This document shows positions 25,530 to 34,773 of a DNA stretch of 64,000 nucleotides, one piece after another (the first letter of the stretch is position 1; every line of letters begins with the position of its first letter). Origin of the DNA: Gallionellaceae bacterium (lineage in GTDB: Bacteria > Pseudomonadota > Gammaproteobacteria > Burkholderiales > Thiobacillaceae); assembly GCA_028714735.1 (NCBI GenBank), contig JAQTLU010000005.1, forward strand, positions 1 through 64,000, written 5' to 3'. Below the pieces are notes generated by a model. The model was given only the letters and a program-made list of their open reading frames with translations. It had not been told where the DNA came from and searched no databases. Both the position numbers and the translations under genes were made by a program.

Positions 25530-28262
25530 CTACCCGCTCACCTCGCCCAGGGCCGCAAAGGCTTGCCGCAGTCGTTCTAATTCATCGGTCAGTTCAGGCA
25601 GGCGGGCTTGCACCGTGGCGAAGTCGCCGGCCCGGGCGGCCAGTTCCAGGGTCTTGCACAGCGGCGGCAGCTTGCTGGAACCAAAGGTGGCGCTGCTGCC
25701 CTTCAACTGGTGCAGGGTCTCGGCCAGGTCGTCGGCCGCCGCCCGGGCAAGGTCCCGGCGGATCTGTTCCAGCAGGCCATTGGCCACGTCGAAGTATTTG
25801 CCGACGATGCGGGCGAAGGCCTCGACGCTGACGTTATCCCTCAGGTCCTGGACGATCTCCATGTCCAGGCAGGCATCCGGGGCGATCGAGGCATCCGGCG
25901 CCGGTGCCTGCCGGCGGGTGGCCGTGCCCGGCGCCCAACCCTGCCCCAGCCAGTGATCCAGCAGGGCCATCAGGTCGGCGCGCAGCAGGGGTTTGAGCAG
26001 ATAGCCGTCCATGCCCGCCGCCAGGCAACGCTCGCGCACCTGCGGCAGGGTATCGGCGGTAAGCGCGACGATGGGCATGCGCTGGCCAGGCCGGTTTTCC
26101 GCCTCCCAGCCGCGGATGCCGGCCGTGGCCTGGTAGCCGTCCATGTCGGGCATGTGCAGGTCCATCAGGACCAGGTCGGGATGCTCGGCCATGACCCGCG
26201 CCAGGGCATGCCGGCCGTCTTCGGCATGCACCACGCTCAGCCCCAGGCCGGTCAGCAACTCGGTCATGACCAACTGGTTGGTGGGGTTGTCCTCCACCAG
26301 CAGGATGGTGGCGCCGACGCCACCCTGGACGGTCGTGTCGGAGGCCGGCGTATCGGCACGATCCTGTTCCAGCAGGGTATCCCGGAGCTGGCACAGGCGC
26401 ACGGGACGATGCAGCCATTTGAGGTGGGCGGTATGGGGGGCCGCATCCAGTTCCGCCAGGCGGTGGATGGGTACCAGTACGATGACGGCGGGATCGTCCC
26501 CGTCGGCCGTGCCCAATAGTCCGACCAGGTCATCGACAGCGTCGGGACCCGGGCTGAGCGATTCGTAATCCAGCAGGCAGGGCATGCGGCCGGTGGGGCC
26601 CGAGGCCGGCCGGTCGTCCAGGTCATGGTGGTGGATGGCGATCCCCCAGTGGCGCAACTGGGTCTCGATGACCTGGCGCACGCCGGGGTGGCCGATCCGC
26701 ACGCACACCGCCGCGGGCATCGAGCCGGCGGCAGCCGGCTCGATGCCGCTGACGAGACCGGCGCGGGCGACCTCGAGGGGGAGCCGGAAACGGAAGCAGG
26801 AGCCCACCCCAGCGGTGCTTTCGAGCACGATCCGGCCGCCCATTTCAGCCAGCAGGCGCTGGACGATGGCCAGGCCCAGGCCGCTGCCGCCGTAGTGGCG
26901 GGTGATGCTGCCGTCGCCCTGGTAAAAGACGTCGAAGATGTGGGGCTGGGCGCTGACGGGGATGCCGATGCCGGTATCCCTGACCTCCACCTCCAGGGTG
27001 AAGCCCTTGTTGCCGGTGAACAGCGGCCGTGCCGACAACTGGATCTCGCCCCGGGCGGTGAATTTGGCGGCATTGGACAGCAGGTTGTTGAGCACCTGGC
27101 GCAGGTGGCCGGGATCGCCCACGGCCTGGCCGGGCAGGTCGGGGGCCGGCGCGCCGAAGACCTCCACCCCCTTGGCCATGGCCTGGGGCGCCACCAGGTC
27201 CAGGGCATCGTTCAGGAGGCCGCGCAGATCGAAGGCGACATGTTCCAGTTCCAGCCTTCCGGCCTCGATCTTGGCCAGGTCGAGCACATCGCTGATGAGG
27301 GCGCGCAGGGCCTCCGAGGAGTTGCGGATGGTGTTCACGAACAGGCGTTGCTTCTCGTCCAGGCCGCCCTGCTGCAACAGCTGGGCCATGCCCAGGATGC
27401 CGTTCAGGGGGGTGCGTATCTCATGGCTCATGTTGGCCAGGAACTGGCTCTTGGCGACGTTGGCCGACTCCGCCTCCCGCATGGCCGCTTCCAGCTGGGC
27501 GGTGCGCTGGGCCACCAGCCGCTCCAGTTCGTTGCGGGAATCGGCCAGATCACGGTCCCGGGCCTCGACCTCGGCCAGCATGGCGTTGAAGCTGTCCACC
27601 AGTTCACCCACCTCATCCTCGGTATGCCGAGCCACCCGCAGGGAATAATCCTGGTGTTCCCGCACCCGGAGGGTGGCCGCCGCCAGTTCGTCGATGGGCG
27701 TGACGATCCGGCGCACCATGCGCAGACCCAGCAGCAGGGAAAGGGTGAAGGCCAGCAGGATGCCGCCGGCGGAGAGGGCGAACTGGGTATAGAAGTGCCG
27801 CCATTCCTGGCTCAGGTCCGCGCGCAGGTACAAGAGGCCGGCCGGCTCGCCGTCCACACGGATGATGCTGACCAGATAGGCCACCGGGTCGAAGACGTGA
27901 ATGGCCGGTCCCGTCTCCAATAGACTGTGCAGTTCCCGGGGCAGCTGATCCGCCTTGCCATAGTCGGCGAAGCGCGCCCCCAGGCGATCGTAGATGGCCG
28001 CCGCGACGATCTCCGCGTGCTCGCACAGGCTGTCGTTCAGCACCTCCCGCGCCGCGCCGACATCGCGAAAGGCCAGGGCCGCGTTGGCCGAGCTACCGGT
28101 GGCATGGGCGATGGCCAGCAGCCTGTCGGCGGCGTCCTCCCGGATATTGCTCAACTGCTGCCATGCGCTGAAGGCCAGCGCAAAACCGATGCCCACTCCG
28201 GACACCCCGAGCAACAACAGGATCAGCTTGAGCTTGATAGTGGTGACGGAAAAATGGAACAA
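25530..28262 (-). CDS. Hybrid sensor histidine kinase with CHASE8-like, HAMP, receiver and HPt domains
   Basis: The 910-residue protein has a transmembrane helix (about 10-32), a periplasmic CHASE8-like domain (about 35-155), a second helix (about 160-182), HAMP (about 183-240), HisKA with His280 in SHEIRTP, a HATPase with GSGLGLAI, a degenerate receiver-like stretch, a receiver with Asp701 in [13 protein letters not shown] and a C-terminal HPt domain with His851 in LHQLKGSS. The complete phosphorelay sits in one chain and needs a separate output regulator, absent here. The start is a TTG with no clear ribosome binding site; a TGA lies in frame 24 bases upstream. It heads the cassette with the TonB receptor and YfiR protein. 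Confidence 0.9.
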   Translation of the reverse strand: MFHFSVTTIKLKLILLLLGVSGVGIGFALAFSAWQQLSNIREDAADRLLAIAHATGSSANAALAFRDVGAAREVLNDSLCEHAEIVAAAIYDRLGARFADYGKADQLPRELHSLLETGPAIHVFDPVAYLVSIIRVDGEPAGLLYLRADLSQEWRHFYTQFALSAGGILLAFTLSLLLGLRMVRRIVTPIDELAAATLRVREHQDYSLRVARHTEDEVGELVDSFNAMLAEVEARDRDLADSRNELERLVAQRTAQLEAAMREAESANVAKSQFLANMSHEIRTPLNGILGMAQLLQQGGLDEKQRLFVNTIRNSSEALRALISDVLDLAKIEAGRLELEHVAFDLRGLLNDALDLVAPQAMAKGVEVFGAPAPDLPGQAVGDPGHLRQVLNNLLSNAAKFTARGEIQLSARPLFTGNKGFTLEVEVRDTGIGIPVSAQPHIFDVFYQGDGSITRHYGGSGLGLAIVQRLLAEMGGRIVLESTAGVGSCFRFRLPLEVARAGLVSGIEPAAAGSMPAAVCVRIGHPGVRQVIETQLRHWGIAIHHHDLDDRPASGPTGRMPCLLDYESLSPGPDAVDDLVGLLGTADGDDPAVIVLVPIHRLAELDAAPHTAHLKWLHRPVRLCQLRDTLLEQDRADTPASDTTVQGGVGATILLVEDNPTNQLVMTELLTGLGLSVVHAEDGRHALARVMAEHPDLVLMDLHMPDMDGYQATAGIRGWEAENRPGQRMPIVALTADTLPQVRERCLAAGMDGYLLKPLLRADLMALLDHWLGQGWAPGTATRRQAPAPDASIAPDACLDMEIVQDLRDNVSVEAFARIVGKYFDVANGLLEQIRRDLARAAADDLAETLHQLKGSSATFGSSKLPPLCKTLELAARAGDFATVQARLPELTDELERLRQAFAALGEVSG

Positions 28263-28470
28263 GGTGGGGACGCATCTGGAGAATCATGTCGACAGGTGTG
28301 AAAATATCACGATCACGATCTCTTAAAAATGACGCCGGGAGCGCGAAGCCACCCTGCGGCCCGAAATGATATGCTCAAGGCGGAATGACACCCTGTTTGC
28401 CAGGGCGGCTGGATGCCGGCCGCTGTCAAATCGAGATCCTCAATCAAGTGCAAAATCCGGAGTAAGCCAT

Positions 28471-29091
28471 ATGCCCGGCAACCTGTTCATCGTCTCCGCC
28501 CCCTCCGGCGCCGGCAAATCCAGCCTGGTCAAGGCCCTGCTGGAAGCCGATCCCGGCATCAAGCTGTCCATTTCATACACCACCCGTGCGCCCCGGCCCG
28601 GAGAGGTCGATGGCGTGCACTACCACTTCGTCGGCGTCGACGCCTTCCGCGACATGCTCAACCACGGCGACTTCCTGGAAAGCGCCGAGGTCTACGGTAA
28701 CTACTACGGCTCCTCGCAGCCCTGGATCGAGGACCAGATGCGCGCCGGCCACGATCTTCTCCTGGAGATCGACTGGCAGGGTGCCGCCCAGGTCCGCAAA
28801 CTGTTCCCGGACGCCGTCGGCCTGTTCATCCTGCCACCCTCCCTGGCCGAACTGAAGCGCCGGCTGGAAGGCCGTGGCCAGGACTCCGCCGAGGTCATCG
28901 CCCGACGCGTCGAGGCGGCCCAGGAGGATATCTCGCACGCCTATTCGTTCGATTACCTGCTGGTCAACGACGATTTCGCGACCGCCTTGGCCGACTTTCA
29001 TACCATCGTCCAGGCCCAGCGCCTGCACATCCGCAACCAGATGAGCCACCTGGAACCGCTCCTGAGCGAACTGCTGGGCACGCCTTCCTGA
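28471..29091 (+). CDS. gmk: Guanylate kinase
   Basis: The 206-residue enzyme has the P-loop SAPSGAGKSS (residues 9-18), the GMP-binding region SYTTRAPRPGEVDGVHYHF and EIDWQGA. It phosphorylates GMP to GDP. The start at 28471 follows GGAG. rpoZ, the usual next gene, is 6.1 kb away because the arabinose block lies between. Confidence 0.97.
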   Translation: MPGNLFIVSAPSGAGKSSLVKALLEADPGIKLSISYTTRAPRPGEVDGVHYHFVGVDAFRDMLNHGDFLESAEVYGNYYGSSQPWIEDQMRAGHDLLLEIDWQGAAQVRKLFPDAVGLFILPPSLAELKRRLEGRGQDSAEVIARRVEAAQEDISHAYSFDYLLVNDDFATALADFHTIVQAQRLHIRNQMSHLEPLLSELLGTPS

Positions 29092-29253
29092 CCTGACCGG
29101 AATGGATTGCCCGCGCGAGACCGTCCGCGCTGCGCTGGAGTAGAATCGCCCGGCCGTTCCCCGCCTGCCCTGGCGCTTGGCGCGGTAGCGATAACACCAT
29201 GAGTACGCCGAACCAGCCAGCAAGACAACGACAAGAACATGTGAGGTAAGACC

Positions 29254-30666
29254 GTGAATGCTCTGGGCACGAAGCCGCTTGCGGGAGTGATCCCGCTCTT
29301 TGCGCTGGCCATGTGCGTCGCCAACATATGGGTTCCGTATTCGTACTGGTTTGACGAGCTATTCTCCGTGACCGTCAGCGCGCAGAGCCTGGGCGGGGTT
29401 TTTCACGACATGCTGCGCGACGTGCATCCGCCGCTTTATCAGGTTCTCCTGTGGGCTTGGATGGGGCTGTTCGGCGACTCGGAGCCGGCGACCCGGTCAC
29501 TCAGCCTGGTCTTCGCCGTGGCTGCCCTGGCGCATGTCGTGGTCTGGTCGAAGAAACTGCATCCGGAAACGCGGCTGGCACTGCTGATATTCTTCTGCAC
29601 TACCGCCTTGCTTCCCAATTACGCGCAGGAGACCCGCTCCTATGCGATGGTCTTGTTCCTCTCGACCCTCCTGACCACCGGCCTGCTCGACTACGATGGC
29701 AGTCGAAGGCGTTTTATCGGCCTGGTCACGGTCTGCGCGCTGCTGTCGCTGACCCATTACTTCGGCCTGCTCCTGTCCCTGGCGGCGTTGGGCTGGCTGC
29801 TCTTCCGCGACCGCCGGGACCACGCCAGGGTCCTGACCATCTTCGCCGTCCTGGCCCTGGCGGCGGCCTGGCCGGCGAGCCAATTCCTGCTCGGCGACAT
29901 AGCCGACAAGACGGGCGGGCAGTTCTGGATCAAGGTCGACGGACCGATCGACACCATCATGACCGCGATCAGGGCGCCCACCAACCTGACCGGCTTTTTC
30001 ATCGTGTTTGCCCTGATCGCGGCATTGTCGCGCAACCTCAAGGCGGAATGGCTGGCCGAGAAGAGCCACCTCGCCAGGGCCGGCTTTCTCCTGGCTGCCA
30101 CCATATTGTTGGCCCTGCTCATCGACCTGCACACCCCGATTTCCACCAAGCGCAACTTCATCGTCCTGTTGCCCGCCTACTCCGTGTTGTTCGGAATCTT
30201 CGTCGGCGGCCTGCTCCGGCACCCGAAGGCACGGCTCTACGCCTATGTCGTCCTGGCCCTGTTCGCCCTGGACAATGCTCACCAGGCCTACAAGCACATG
30301 CACAAAAGATGGATGCCGCTGCAGGACTGGCGGGCCACCGCCGCCCTGATCAGCCGCGATCACACGCCGGGCACGGCGTTGTATTTCATTCCGTTGCATG
30401 ACGCGAAGCGGATAGGTAGGGAGAGGGACGATATCTTCAACTATTACCTGAACCGGCAATCCTACGGCCGGCTCCGCCTGGCACCCATCAACATAGCCGA
30501 GATCGGCGCCGCACCGCGGCCGTTCCTGATCCTGTTCAGCGAAAACAACAACAACTTCATCGAAGACAGGCTGCGCAAGCAGGGCCTCGCCGACGCCGTG
30601 ACGATCCGTTATCCGACCCAGCAGATCTTGCATGGCGCGGGAGTCATCGAGTCCCTGGACGATTGA
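29254..30666 (+). CDS. GT-C fold glycosyltransferase (ArnT/PMT-like), probable arabinosyltransferase
   Basis: The 470-residue membrane protein has 9-11 hydrophobic helices and the GT-C signature of acidic residues in the first external loop (YWFDELFSVT, then RDVHPPLYQ), the catalytic pattern of polyprenyl-phosphate-sugar-dependent glycosyltransferases. The C-terminal 120 residues form a soluble periplasmic domain. Because genes for making polyprenyl-phosphoryl arabinose follow directly, the likely donor is that lipid and the product an arabinosylated pilin, glycan or lipid. The start is GTG at 29254 with GAGGT seven bases upstream. Confidence 0.8.
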   Translation: MNALGTKPLAGVIPLFALAMCVANIWVPYSYWFDELFSVTVSAQSLGGVFHDMLRDVHPPLYQVLLWAWMGLFGDSEPATRSLSLVFAVAALAHVVVWSKKLHPETRLALLIFFCTTALLPNYAQETRSYAMVLFLSTLLTTGLLDYDGSRRRFIGLVTVCALLSLTHYFGLLLSLAALGWLLFRDRRDHARVLTIFAVLALAAAWPASQFLLGDIADKTGGQFWIKVDGPIDTIMTAIRAPTNLTGFFIVFALIAALSRNLKAEWLAEKSHLARAGFLLAATILLALLIDLHTPISTKRNFIVLLPAYSVLFGIFVGGLLRHPKARLYAYVVLALFALDNAHQAYKHMHKRWMPLQDWRATAALISRDHTPGTALYFIPLHDAKRIGRERDDIFNYYLNRQSYGRLRLAPINIAEIGAAPRPFLILFSENNNNFIEDRLRKQGLADAVTIRYPTQQILHGAGVIESLDD

Positions 30667-30680
30667 ACACCCGGCCAGCG

Positions 30681-32126
30681 ATGTCATCCAGCAACCCCTC
30701 CAGCATACCCGTCGTCGTCGACCTCGACGGCACCTTGATCAGCACGGACCTGCTCATCGAGACCGCGAACGGCTTCGTCACCCGTCAGCACCTGCGCGCC
30801 CTGCGCATGCTGGCCTGGCTGCTGGCCGGGAAATGCGAGTTGAAGACGCGCCTGGCCGAGGCTTGCGGGATCGATCCGGCACACCTGCCCTACAACCAGG
30901 CCCTGCTCTCCTGGCTGCACGAACAGAAGGAACTGGGCCGCCGCCTGGTCCTGGCCACCGCGAGCCACCTCACGTTGGCGGAGGCGGTGGCGCGCCACCT
31001 GGGCATCTTCGACGAGGTGCTGGCCAGCCAGGCCGGCACCAACCTGAAGGGCAGCGCGAAACGCGACGCGCTGGTCGACCGCTATGGCGAACGGGGTTTC
31101 GATTATGTCGGCAACGAGGCGGCCGACCTGGTGGTCTGGCGGTCCGCGCGCCGGGCCTACGTGGTCGGCTCGTCGCCCCGGCTCATCCGCGACGTCCAGG
31201 TACTGGGCACCCTCGGTCGAGTCTTCCACGACGCCCGGCCGTCTGCCTTCGGATCCCTGCTCAAGGCCATGCGCCTGCACCAGTGGCTGAAGAACCTGCT
31301 CGTCCTGGTGCCGCTGCTGGCGGCCCACCGCTATGGCGACCCGGCCAGCCTGGTCCCGGCCCTGCTGGCATTCCTCGCCTTCGGCCTTGCCGCCTCGGGG
31401 GTCTACCTGCTCAACGACCTCGCGGACGTGGCGGCCGACCGGCAGCATCCACGCAAACGCCGGCGTCCCTTCGCCGCCGGCCACCTCAGCCTGTTGCACG
31501 GCTGGCTGGCCTGGCCGGTCCTGCAACTGGCGGCCTTCTCACTCGCCGCCCTCGCCCTGCCGCCAGCCTTCCTGGCCTGGCTGACCGCCTACTTCGTGCT
31601 CACCCTGGCCTATTCCCTGGTGCTCAAGAGGATCGTCCTGGTGGATGTGTTGACCCTGGCCGGGCTTTACACACTGCGCATCGTCGCGGGCGCATCGGCC
31701 ATCGGCGTCACACCCTCATTCTGGCTGCTGGCCTTTTCCACTTTTTTCTTTCTCAGCCTCGCGTTCATCAAACGCTACAGCGAGATCAAGGCGGGGATCG
31801 GTTCCCAAGGCAAGGTGCATGGCCGCGGTTATCTGCACGGGGACCTCGAGACCGTGTCCAGCCTGGGTATCGGTGCGGGGCAGGTCTCGGTCCTGGTGCT
31901 CGCGCTCTACATCCAGGACAGCCACACGGCTGTGATGTACCACAGCCCGGAATTCATCTGGCTGGCCTGCCCCCTGCTGCTGTACTGGGTTTCCCGCGCC
32001 TGGCTGATCGCCCACCGCGGCGGGATGCACGACGACCCCCTCGTGTTCGCCATCAAGGACCCGGCCAGCTGGTTGATCGGGCTGGGTTTTGGCCTGGCCT
32101 TCGCCCTGGCGAGAATGGCGCCATGA
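30681..32126 (+). CDS. HAD-UbiA fusion: phosphoribosyl polyprenyl-phosphate synthase plus phosphatase
   Basis: The 481-residue protein joins an N-terminal HAD phosphatase domain (residues 1 to about 190; nucleophile motif DLDGT, later NEAADLVVW) to a UbiA-type prenyltransferase with about eight helices (residues about 200-481; Asp-rich motif NDLADVAADRQHP followed by KRRRP). UbiA enzymes of this branch (mycobacterial Rv3806c) transfer 5-phosphoribose from PRPP to a polyprenyl phosphate; the HAD domain could then remove the 5-phosphate. It overlaps the GtrA gene by four bases. Confidence 0.85.
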   Translation: MSSSNPSSIPVVVDLDGTLISTDLLIETANGFVTRQHLRALRMLAWLLAGKCELKTRLAEACGIDPAHLPYNQALLSWLHEQKELGRRLVLATASHLTLAEAVARHLGIFDEVLASQAGTNLKGSAKRDALVDRYGERGFDYVGNEAADLVVWRSARRAYVVGSSPRLIRDVQVLGTLGRVFHDARPSAFGSLLKAMRLHQWLKNLLVLVPLLAAHRYGDPASLVPALLAFLAFGLAASGVYLLNDLADVAADRQHPRKRRRPFAAGHLSLLHGWLAWPVLQLAAFSLAALALPPAFLAWLTAYFVLTLAYSLVLKRIVLVDVLTLAGLYTLRIVAGASAIGVTPSFWLLAFSTFFFLSLAFIKRYSEIKAGIGSQGKVHGRGYLHGDLETVSSLGIGAGQVSVLVLALYIQDSHTAVMYHSPEFIWLACPLLLYWVSRAWLIAHRGGMHDDPLVFAIKDPASWLIGLGFGLAFALARMAP

Positions 32127-32548
32127 AAGACGTCGCGCGCATCGCCTTCCTCTACACCGTCTTCGCGGCCCTCGCCACCGGGGTCAACCTGGGCAGCCAG
32201 GCCGTCGTCATCTGGCTGTACGGCGGCCGCCACGCCGTCGAGCTGTCCATACTGGCGGGCACCGCCTCCGGCCTGCCGGTCAAGTACATCCTGGAAAAGC
32301 GCCACATCTTCGGCTTCCGGACCGAGAACCTGGCCCATGACGGCCGCCTGTTCATCCTCTACAGCGGCATGGGGGTGTTCACCACGGCCCTGTTCTGGGG
32401 CATCGAGTATGCCTTCCACCTCGCCTTCGGCAGCGACGCCATGCGCTACCTGGGCGGCGTCATCGGCCTGACCCTGGGCTACGTCATCAAGTACCGGCTC
32501 GACAAACGCTATGTGTTCGTCGCCCCGGCACCAGTGCGGGGGACGTGA
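32123..32548 (+). CDS. GtrA family membrane protein
   Basis: The 141-residue protein has four transmembrane helices and the GtrA pattern, including VKYILEKRHIFGF and a mirrored VIKYRLDKRYVF near the end. GtrA proteins help move or recruit polyprenyl-linked sugars at the inner membrane; the mycobacterial relative Rv3789 lies beside dprE1/dprE2. Start and stop overlap the neighbouring genes (ATGA and TGATG). Confidence 0.88.
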   Translation: MKDVARIAFLYTVFAALATGVNLGSQAVVIWLYGGRHAVELSILAGTASGLPVKYILEKRHIFGFRTENLAHDGRLFILYSGMGVFTTALFWGIEYAFHLAFGSDAMRYLGGVIGLTLGYVIKYRLDKRYVFVAPAPVRGT

Positions 32549-33828
32549 TGGAAATCCACGGCTGGGGCCGCTATCCGCGCCTGGACGCCAGCCTGGCGTT
32601 CCCGCTCTCGGCAGGTCAATGCGCGCCCCTCCTGGGCGAACCGCTGATCGCGCGCGGCCTCGGCCGCGGCTATGGCGACTGCGCCCTGGCCCCCAGGGTG
32701 CTGGATACCCGACGGCTCGACCACCTGCTCGACTTCGACCCCGTGAGCGGCGTGCTGACCTGTGCCGGCGGCGCCACGCTGGCGGACATCGTGCAGGTAT
32801 TCGTGCCGCGCGGCTGGTTCCTGCCGGTGACGCCGGGCACCCGCTTCGTCACCGTCGGCGGCGCCGTCGCCAGCGACGTCCATGGCAAGAACCACCACGT
32901 CGAAGGCAGTTTCTGCGAGCACGTAATCGGCCTCGACCTCCTGCTCGGCAACGGCGAGCGGGTACAGGCATCGGCCAGCGAGCGCCCGGACCTGTTCCGC
33001 GCCACCTGCGGCGGCATGGGCCTGACCGGGGTGATCCTGGCGGCCCGCCTGCGCCTGAAGCCGATCCGCTCCGCCGCGGTCGTCGAAACCACCATCAAGA
33101 CCCCTGACCTCGACGCCACCCTGGCCGCATTTGCCGAACAGGCCGGGAGCACCTATTCGGTGGCCTGGATCGACTGCCTCGCCCGCGGCCGCCAGCTCGG
33201 CCGCTCGGTGCTCATGCTGGGCGAGCACGCCGACGACGGCCCCCTCGCCCTGTCCGGCGGCCACCCCGTGGCGATCCCCGTCGATGCCCCCGCCGGCCTG
33301 CTCAACCGCGTCACCATGGCGGCCTTCAACGCCCTCTACTACGCCAGGGCGCGCACCGGCACGCGCCGGGTCGGTCTGGAGTCCTTCTTCTACCCGCTCG
33401 ACGCCCTCGCCGACTGGAATCGCCTGTATGGCCGGGCCGGCTTCCTCCAGTACCAGTTCGTGGTGCCGGAAGCCGCCGGGCTGCGCGTCATCCTGGAACG
33501 CATCGCCGCCTCCGGCCGGGGCTCCTTCCTGGCGGTCCTGAAGGCATTCGGCAAGGGCAACGACAATCTGCTGTCGTTCCCGCATGCCGGCTATACCCTG
33601 GCGCTCGACTTCAAGGCCGAGCCGGCGGCATTCGAATTGCTCGACTCCCTCGACCGCCTGGTCCTCGACCACGGCGGCCGGCTCTACCTGGCCAAGGACG
33701 CCCGCATGAGCGCAGCCACCTTCCGGGCCGGCTATCCGCGCTGGCAGGAATTCGAGGCCGTTCGGGAGCGTCACCACGCCGTGGGCAGGTTCGCCTCGGC
33801 CCTGTCCAGACGTCTGGAACTGCAATGA
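32548..33828 (+). CDS. DprE1-like FAD-dependent decaprenylphosphoryl-ribose 2-oxidase
   Basis: The 426-residue VAO-type flavoprotein has the FAD-binding run RGLGRGYGDCAL and VTPGTRFVTVGGAVASDVHGKNHH. The His in HGKNHH and the Lys in YLAKDAR correspond to active-site residues of mycobacterial DprE1. It should oxidise the C2 hydroxyl of polyprenylphosphoryl ribose. The position of DprE1 Cys387, attacked by benzothiazinones, is Ala here (YTLALDF). The next gene provides the partner reductase. Confidence 0.88.
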   Translation: MEIHGWGRYPRLDASLAFPLSAGQCAPLLGEPLIARGLGRGYGDCALAPRVLDTRRLDHLLDFDPVSGVLTCAGGATLADIVQVFVPRGWFLPVTPGTRFVTVGGAVASDVHGKNHHVEGSFCEHVIGLDLLLGNGERVQASASERPDLFRATCGGMGLTGVILAARLRLKPIRSAAVVETTIKTPDLDATLAAFAEQAGSTYSVAWIDCLARGRQLGRSVLMLGEHADDGPLALSGGHPVAIPVDAPAGLLNRVTMAAFNALYYARARTGTRRVGLESFFYPLDALADWNRLYGRAGFLQYQFVVPEAAGLRVILERIAASGRGSFLAVLKAFGKGNDNLLSFPHAGYTLALDFKAEPAAFELLDSLDRLVLDHGGRLYLAKDARMSAATFRAGYPRWQEFEAVRERHHAVGRFASALSRRLELQ

Positions 33829-34565
33829 ACAAGATACTCGTCATCGGCGCCACCTCGGCCCTCGCAGAAGCCACCGCGCGCCTGTGGGCCGCCGAGGGCC
33901 ACCGCCTGCACCTGATCGGCCGGGACACCGGGCGCCTGGCCGCCATCGCCGCCGACCTCAAGGTGCGGGGAGCCGAAGCGGTGACCGTGGAACGGTCCGA
34001 TCTACTCGACCATGCCGGCCATGCCGCTGCCATCGACCGCGCCATCGCCAGCCTCGACGGCCTCGATATCGCCCTGATCGCCCACGGCAGTCTGGGCGAC
34101 CAGAAGGCCTGCGAGGCCGACGTCGGCCTCGCCCTGCGCGAGCTCGACACCAATGCAATCAGCGTGGTCTCCCTGCTCACCCTGCTGGGCGACCGCTGCG
34201 CGGCGCGCCAGCATGGCACCATCGCCGTGATCGGCTCGGTGGCGGGCGACCGCGGACGCAAGTCGAATTACGTCTACGGCGCCGCCAAGGGCCTGGTCGG
34301 CCTGTTTGCCGAGGGCATGCAGCACCGCTTTGCCGACAGTCCGGTACGGCTGGTCCTGATCAAGCCCGGCCCCACCGACACCCCGATGACCGCCCACCTG
34401 AAGACGGCCGGCGCCCGCCTGGCCGATCCGGCCAAGGTCGCCGCCGCGATCCACCGGGCCATCGGGCGGGGTACACCGGTCGCCTATGTGCCGGGCATCT
34501 GGCGGCCGATCATGTGGCTGATCAGGAACCTGCCGAGACCGCTGTTTAACCGGCTGGACATTTGA
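33825..34565 (+). CDS. DprE2-like short-chain dehydrogenase/reductase
   Basis: The 246-residue SDR has a Rossmann motif (VIGATSALAEATARLW), the SDR catalytic YxxxK (YGAAK) with an upstream Ser (IGSVAGDRG), and a hydrophobic C-terminus. It is the expected NADH-dependent keto-reductase that completes epimerisation of polyprenylphosphoryl ribose to the arabinose form. It overlaps the DprE1-like gene by four bases and closes the block. Confidence 0.88.
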   Translation: MNKILVIGATSALAEATARLWAAEGHRLHLIGRDTGRLAAIAADLKVRGAEAVTVERSDLLDHAGHAAAIDRAIASLDGLDIALIAHGSLGDQKACEADVGLALRELDTNAISVVSLLTLLGDRCAARQHGTIAVIGSVAGDRGRKSNYVYGAAKGLVGLFAEGMQHRFADSPVRLVLIKPGPTDTPMTAHLKTAGARLADPAKVAAAIHRAIGRGTPVAYVPGIWRPIMWLIRNLPRPLFNRLDI

Positions 34566-34660
34566 GCCACCCCCTGGCCATCGACTGGCAGGGCGCCGCC
34601 CTGGAAGCCCGGTTGCGCCGCTGACGACCCGCTCTGGCCATCGCAGGGGTGCATGCGACA

Positions 34661-34676
34661 TGGCATCCGCGCCGCA
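34661..34676 (+). promoter_or_regulatory. Possible sigma54 promoter for cowN
   Basis: TGGCATCCGCGCCGCA has GG and GC separated by 10 nt and a TGGCA -24 half, but lacks the TT before GC. A second, weaker GG-N10-GC match lies at 34724-34739, closer to the gene. No TGT-N10-ACA element was found within about 200 bp upstream. Confidence 0.35.
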
Positions 34677-34707
34677 GTTTGGCGTCATAAATCGATACCG
34701 GCATCCA

Positions 34708-34742
34708 TTTAGCTATGCCATTGTGGCCGCGCCGAAGCTAAA
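34708..34742 (+). repeat. Inverted repeat in the cowN leader
   Basis: TTTAGCT (34708-34714) and AGCTAAA (34736-34742) form a 7-bp dyad with a 21-nt centre, 31 bases before the cowN start codon. It could be an operator or a leader hairpin. Confidence 0.4.
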
Positions 34743-34773
34743 ATCGCCCACTTCGACATACCGGGGAACTTCA

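Noticed and set aside
34500-34660. NifA upstream site for cowN
   Set aside because: The nearest candidate has TGT and ACA separated by 12 nt rather than 10, and no exact TGT-N10-ACA was found.
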